Shown here one piece after another: positions 31,028-32,026 of a stretch of DNA of 32,026 nt; position 1 is the first letter of the stretch; each line of letters opens with the position of its first letter. The notes under the pieces were generated by a model, which saw only the letters and a program-made list of their open reading frames with translations, was not told the origin of the DNA and ran no database searches. The stretch comes from Bacteroidales bacterium (GTDB lineage Bacteria; Bacteroidota; Bacteroidia; Bacteroidales; F082): assembly GCA_024400295.1 (NCBI GenBank), contig JAKSNA010000033.1, positions 1 to 32,026 of the forward strand, in the 5' to 3' direction. The position numbers were made by a program, and so were the translations under genes.

Positions 31028-32026
31028 TTACGCTACTAACACTTCATTCAATTCCTTTATTATCTGTTCCATTTCGTTACCAAAGAGCTGGTACATTTTC
31101 CCTCGTCCTCCTTGGGCATCGAATGGCGTGTAGTCCAAGTCGTCTAAATCGAGGTGATAACTGCTTATGATATGGTCTTTAATCATACGCAGCCAGTCCA
31201 ACTGCTCTGGTGTAAAACGCTTGTGATTCCCAGCATTCTGGTGCAGAATCCATTTCTGGTAATTGGCATTTATAATGCTGTCGAAAGGGGCAAGTTTCTT
31301 GTCAATTCCGCAAGCGTGGCGTACCAACGAAACCAAGGCCGTAAGCTCTGCCTTTGGCTGGTTCGCTTTCACATTTTCAACCGCACAATAGGCATCCCAC
31401 ACATACGAAGGAGCAAGCAACGGCTTGTCTTGTTTCAGTTTTTCAAGCAGTTCCTGCGCCATTTTCAGTGTGAGGTTGCGGCGGTTGTAAGGCTGGTTGT
31501 AAAATATGCTCAATGCCATAATCTCGTCCTTGTGCTGCTCCAGATATTCGGCAAACGATTTAATGGTTTCCTTGGCTTTTTCTTGCGTAAAACTATTAAA
31601 GCCGCTCCGTACAACGGTATCAATGTTAATGCTGTCGATTTTCTGGTCATGCAGATTGCGAACGGTAACAATATATTCGTTCAACTCGCCATTGAACGTA
31701 CTGCTGGCAACATTGGCAAGTTTTTGTTGCGCCTTTGCACGAATTTGTTCCTCAATGGCAGGCGTTATTTCCATTCGGGGGATTTTTTGCAGTTCCAAGC
31801 GAGACTCTTCCTCAATTTTATCTGCATCGAAAGCATTCAGTAACTCCGCGCTTATTTGCCCCAGACTCTTTCCTTTGGAGAGGGATTCTATTTTCTCGCG
31901 CTCCTTTTCCGTTATTTCCCTGTTCAGGCGAATCAACCGGTTTGCCAAGGATAAGAACAAATCTTCTTCGGCAACACCCATGGTTACAGCCCCCAGCAAA
32001 TCCTTCAACGGGACTGTAGGCTTGCG
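31028..32026 (-). CDS. hsdR: Type I restriction endonuclease subunit R (HsdR), C-terminal part
   Basis: The frame is open to the window edge (RKPTVPLKDLLGAVTMGVAEEDL), so only the last 332 residues are present; the nuclease and helicase domains lie outside. The visible part matches the EcoEI-type R C-terminal domain that contacts the methyltransferase: LIRLNREITEKE, FTQEKAKETIKSFAEYLEQHKDEIMALSIFY and FTPEQLDWLRMIKDHI. HsdR is the ATP-driven motor and nuclease of the complex. The RAYT gene starts 3 nt after its stop. Confidence 0.93.
   Translation of the reverse strand, partial: RKPTVPLKDLLGAVTMGVAEEDLFLSLANRLIRLNREITEKEREKIESLSKGKSLGQISAELLNAFDADKIEEESRLELQKIPRMEITPAIEEQIRAKAQQKLANVASSTFNGELNEYIVTVRNLHDQKIDSINIDTVVRSGFNSFTQEKAKETIKSFAEYLEQHKDEIMALSIFYNQPYNRRNLTLKMAQELLEKLKQDKPLLAPSYVWDAYCAVENVKANQPKAELTALVSLVRHACGIDKKLAPFDSIINANYQKWILHQNAGNHKRFTPEQLDWLRMIKDHIISSYHLDLDDLDYTPFDAQGGRGKMYQLFGNEMEQIIKELNEVLVA

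Overview
The window looks like chromosomal DNA of an uncultured or gut-type Bacteroidales (Bacteroidota). The evidence is the serC-serA-DUF1015 operon, type B L31, DUF4301, the LuxC-like reductase, a GH29 lipoprotein, and above all the promoter signal. Fourteen gene starts are preceded by an exact TAnnTTTG box, the Bacteroidetes -7 element, mostly without a good -33 partner. No rRNA or tRNA genes were recognised.

Layout. 0-1.7 kb: an AAA-ATPase/PD-(D/E)XK gene flanked by imperfect inverted repeats. 1.8-5.4 kb (minus): serine operon serC-serA-DUF1015, with purine-rich short repeats in its leader and gaps. 5.4-9.4 kb (plus): a LuxC-like reductase lacking the expected cysteine, rpmE2 and lon. 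9.3-10.5 kb (minus): a RelE/ParE-type toxin-antitoxin pair and an unrecognised gene. 10.6-15.6 kb (plus): an oligopeptide-binding lipoprotein, then the translation cluster thrS-infC-rpmI-rplT, where infC appears to start at a rare AUA codon. 15.6-19.7 kb: an unrecognised gene, a divergent sigma-factor-like gene, DUF4301 and ferritin. 19.8-20.2 kb (minus): a second toxin-antitoxin pair paralogous to the first. 20.3-25.3 kb (minus): GH29 fucosidase with a D-2-hydroxyacid dehydrogenase, then rpe-pepD. 25.5-32.0 kb (minus): a type I restriction-modification locus broken up by extra genes.

The right-hand locus is the most unusual part. In transcription order it reads hsdR (cut by the window edge), a REP-associated tyrosine transposase (RAYT), tandemly duplicated DNA with 28-bp palindromic repeats, hsdS, satD, DUF3307, hsdM. 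satD has its own -7 box and overlaps the DUF3307 gene by 4 nt. By eye the SatD protein carries the motif series of a class III nucleotide cyclase palm domain followed by a helix-turn-helix. DUF3307 is a multi-pass membrane protein with paired His/Asp residues. A cyclase-like gene coupled to a membrane gene inside a restriction locus recalls Pycsar-type defence, so it is the leading candidate for a little-described system here; this is inference from motifs and context only.

A second theme is repeat biology: REP palindromes upstream of hsdS and inside the RAYT reading frame, and duplicated units that preserve an ATGA stop/start overlap. A third is short intergenic repeats of one sequence family in the first 5.4 kb.
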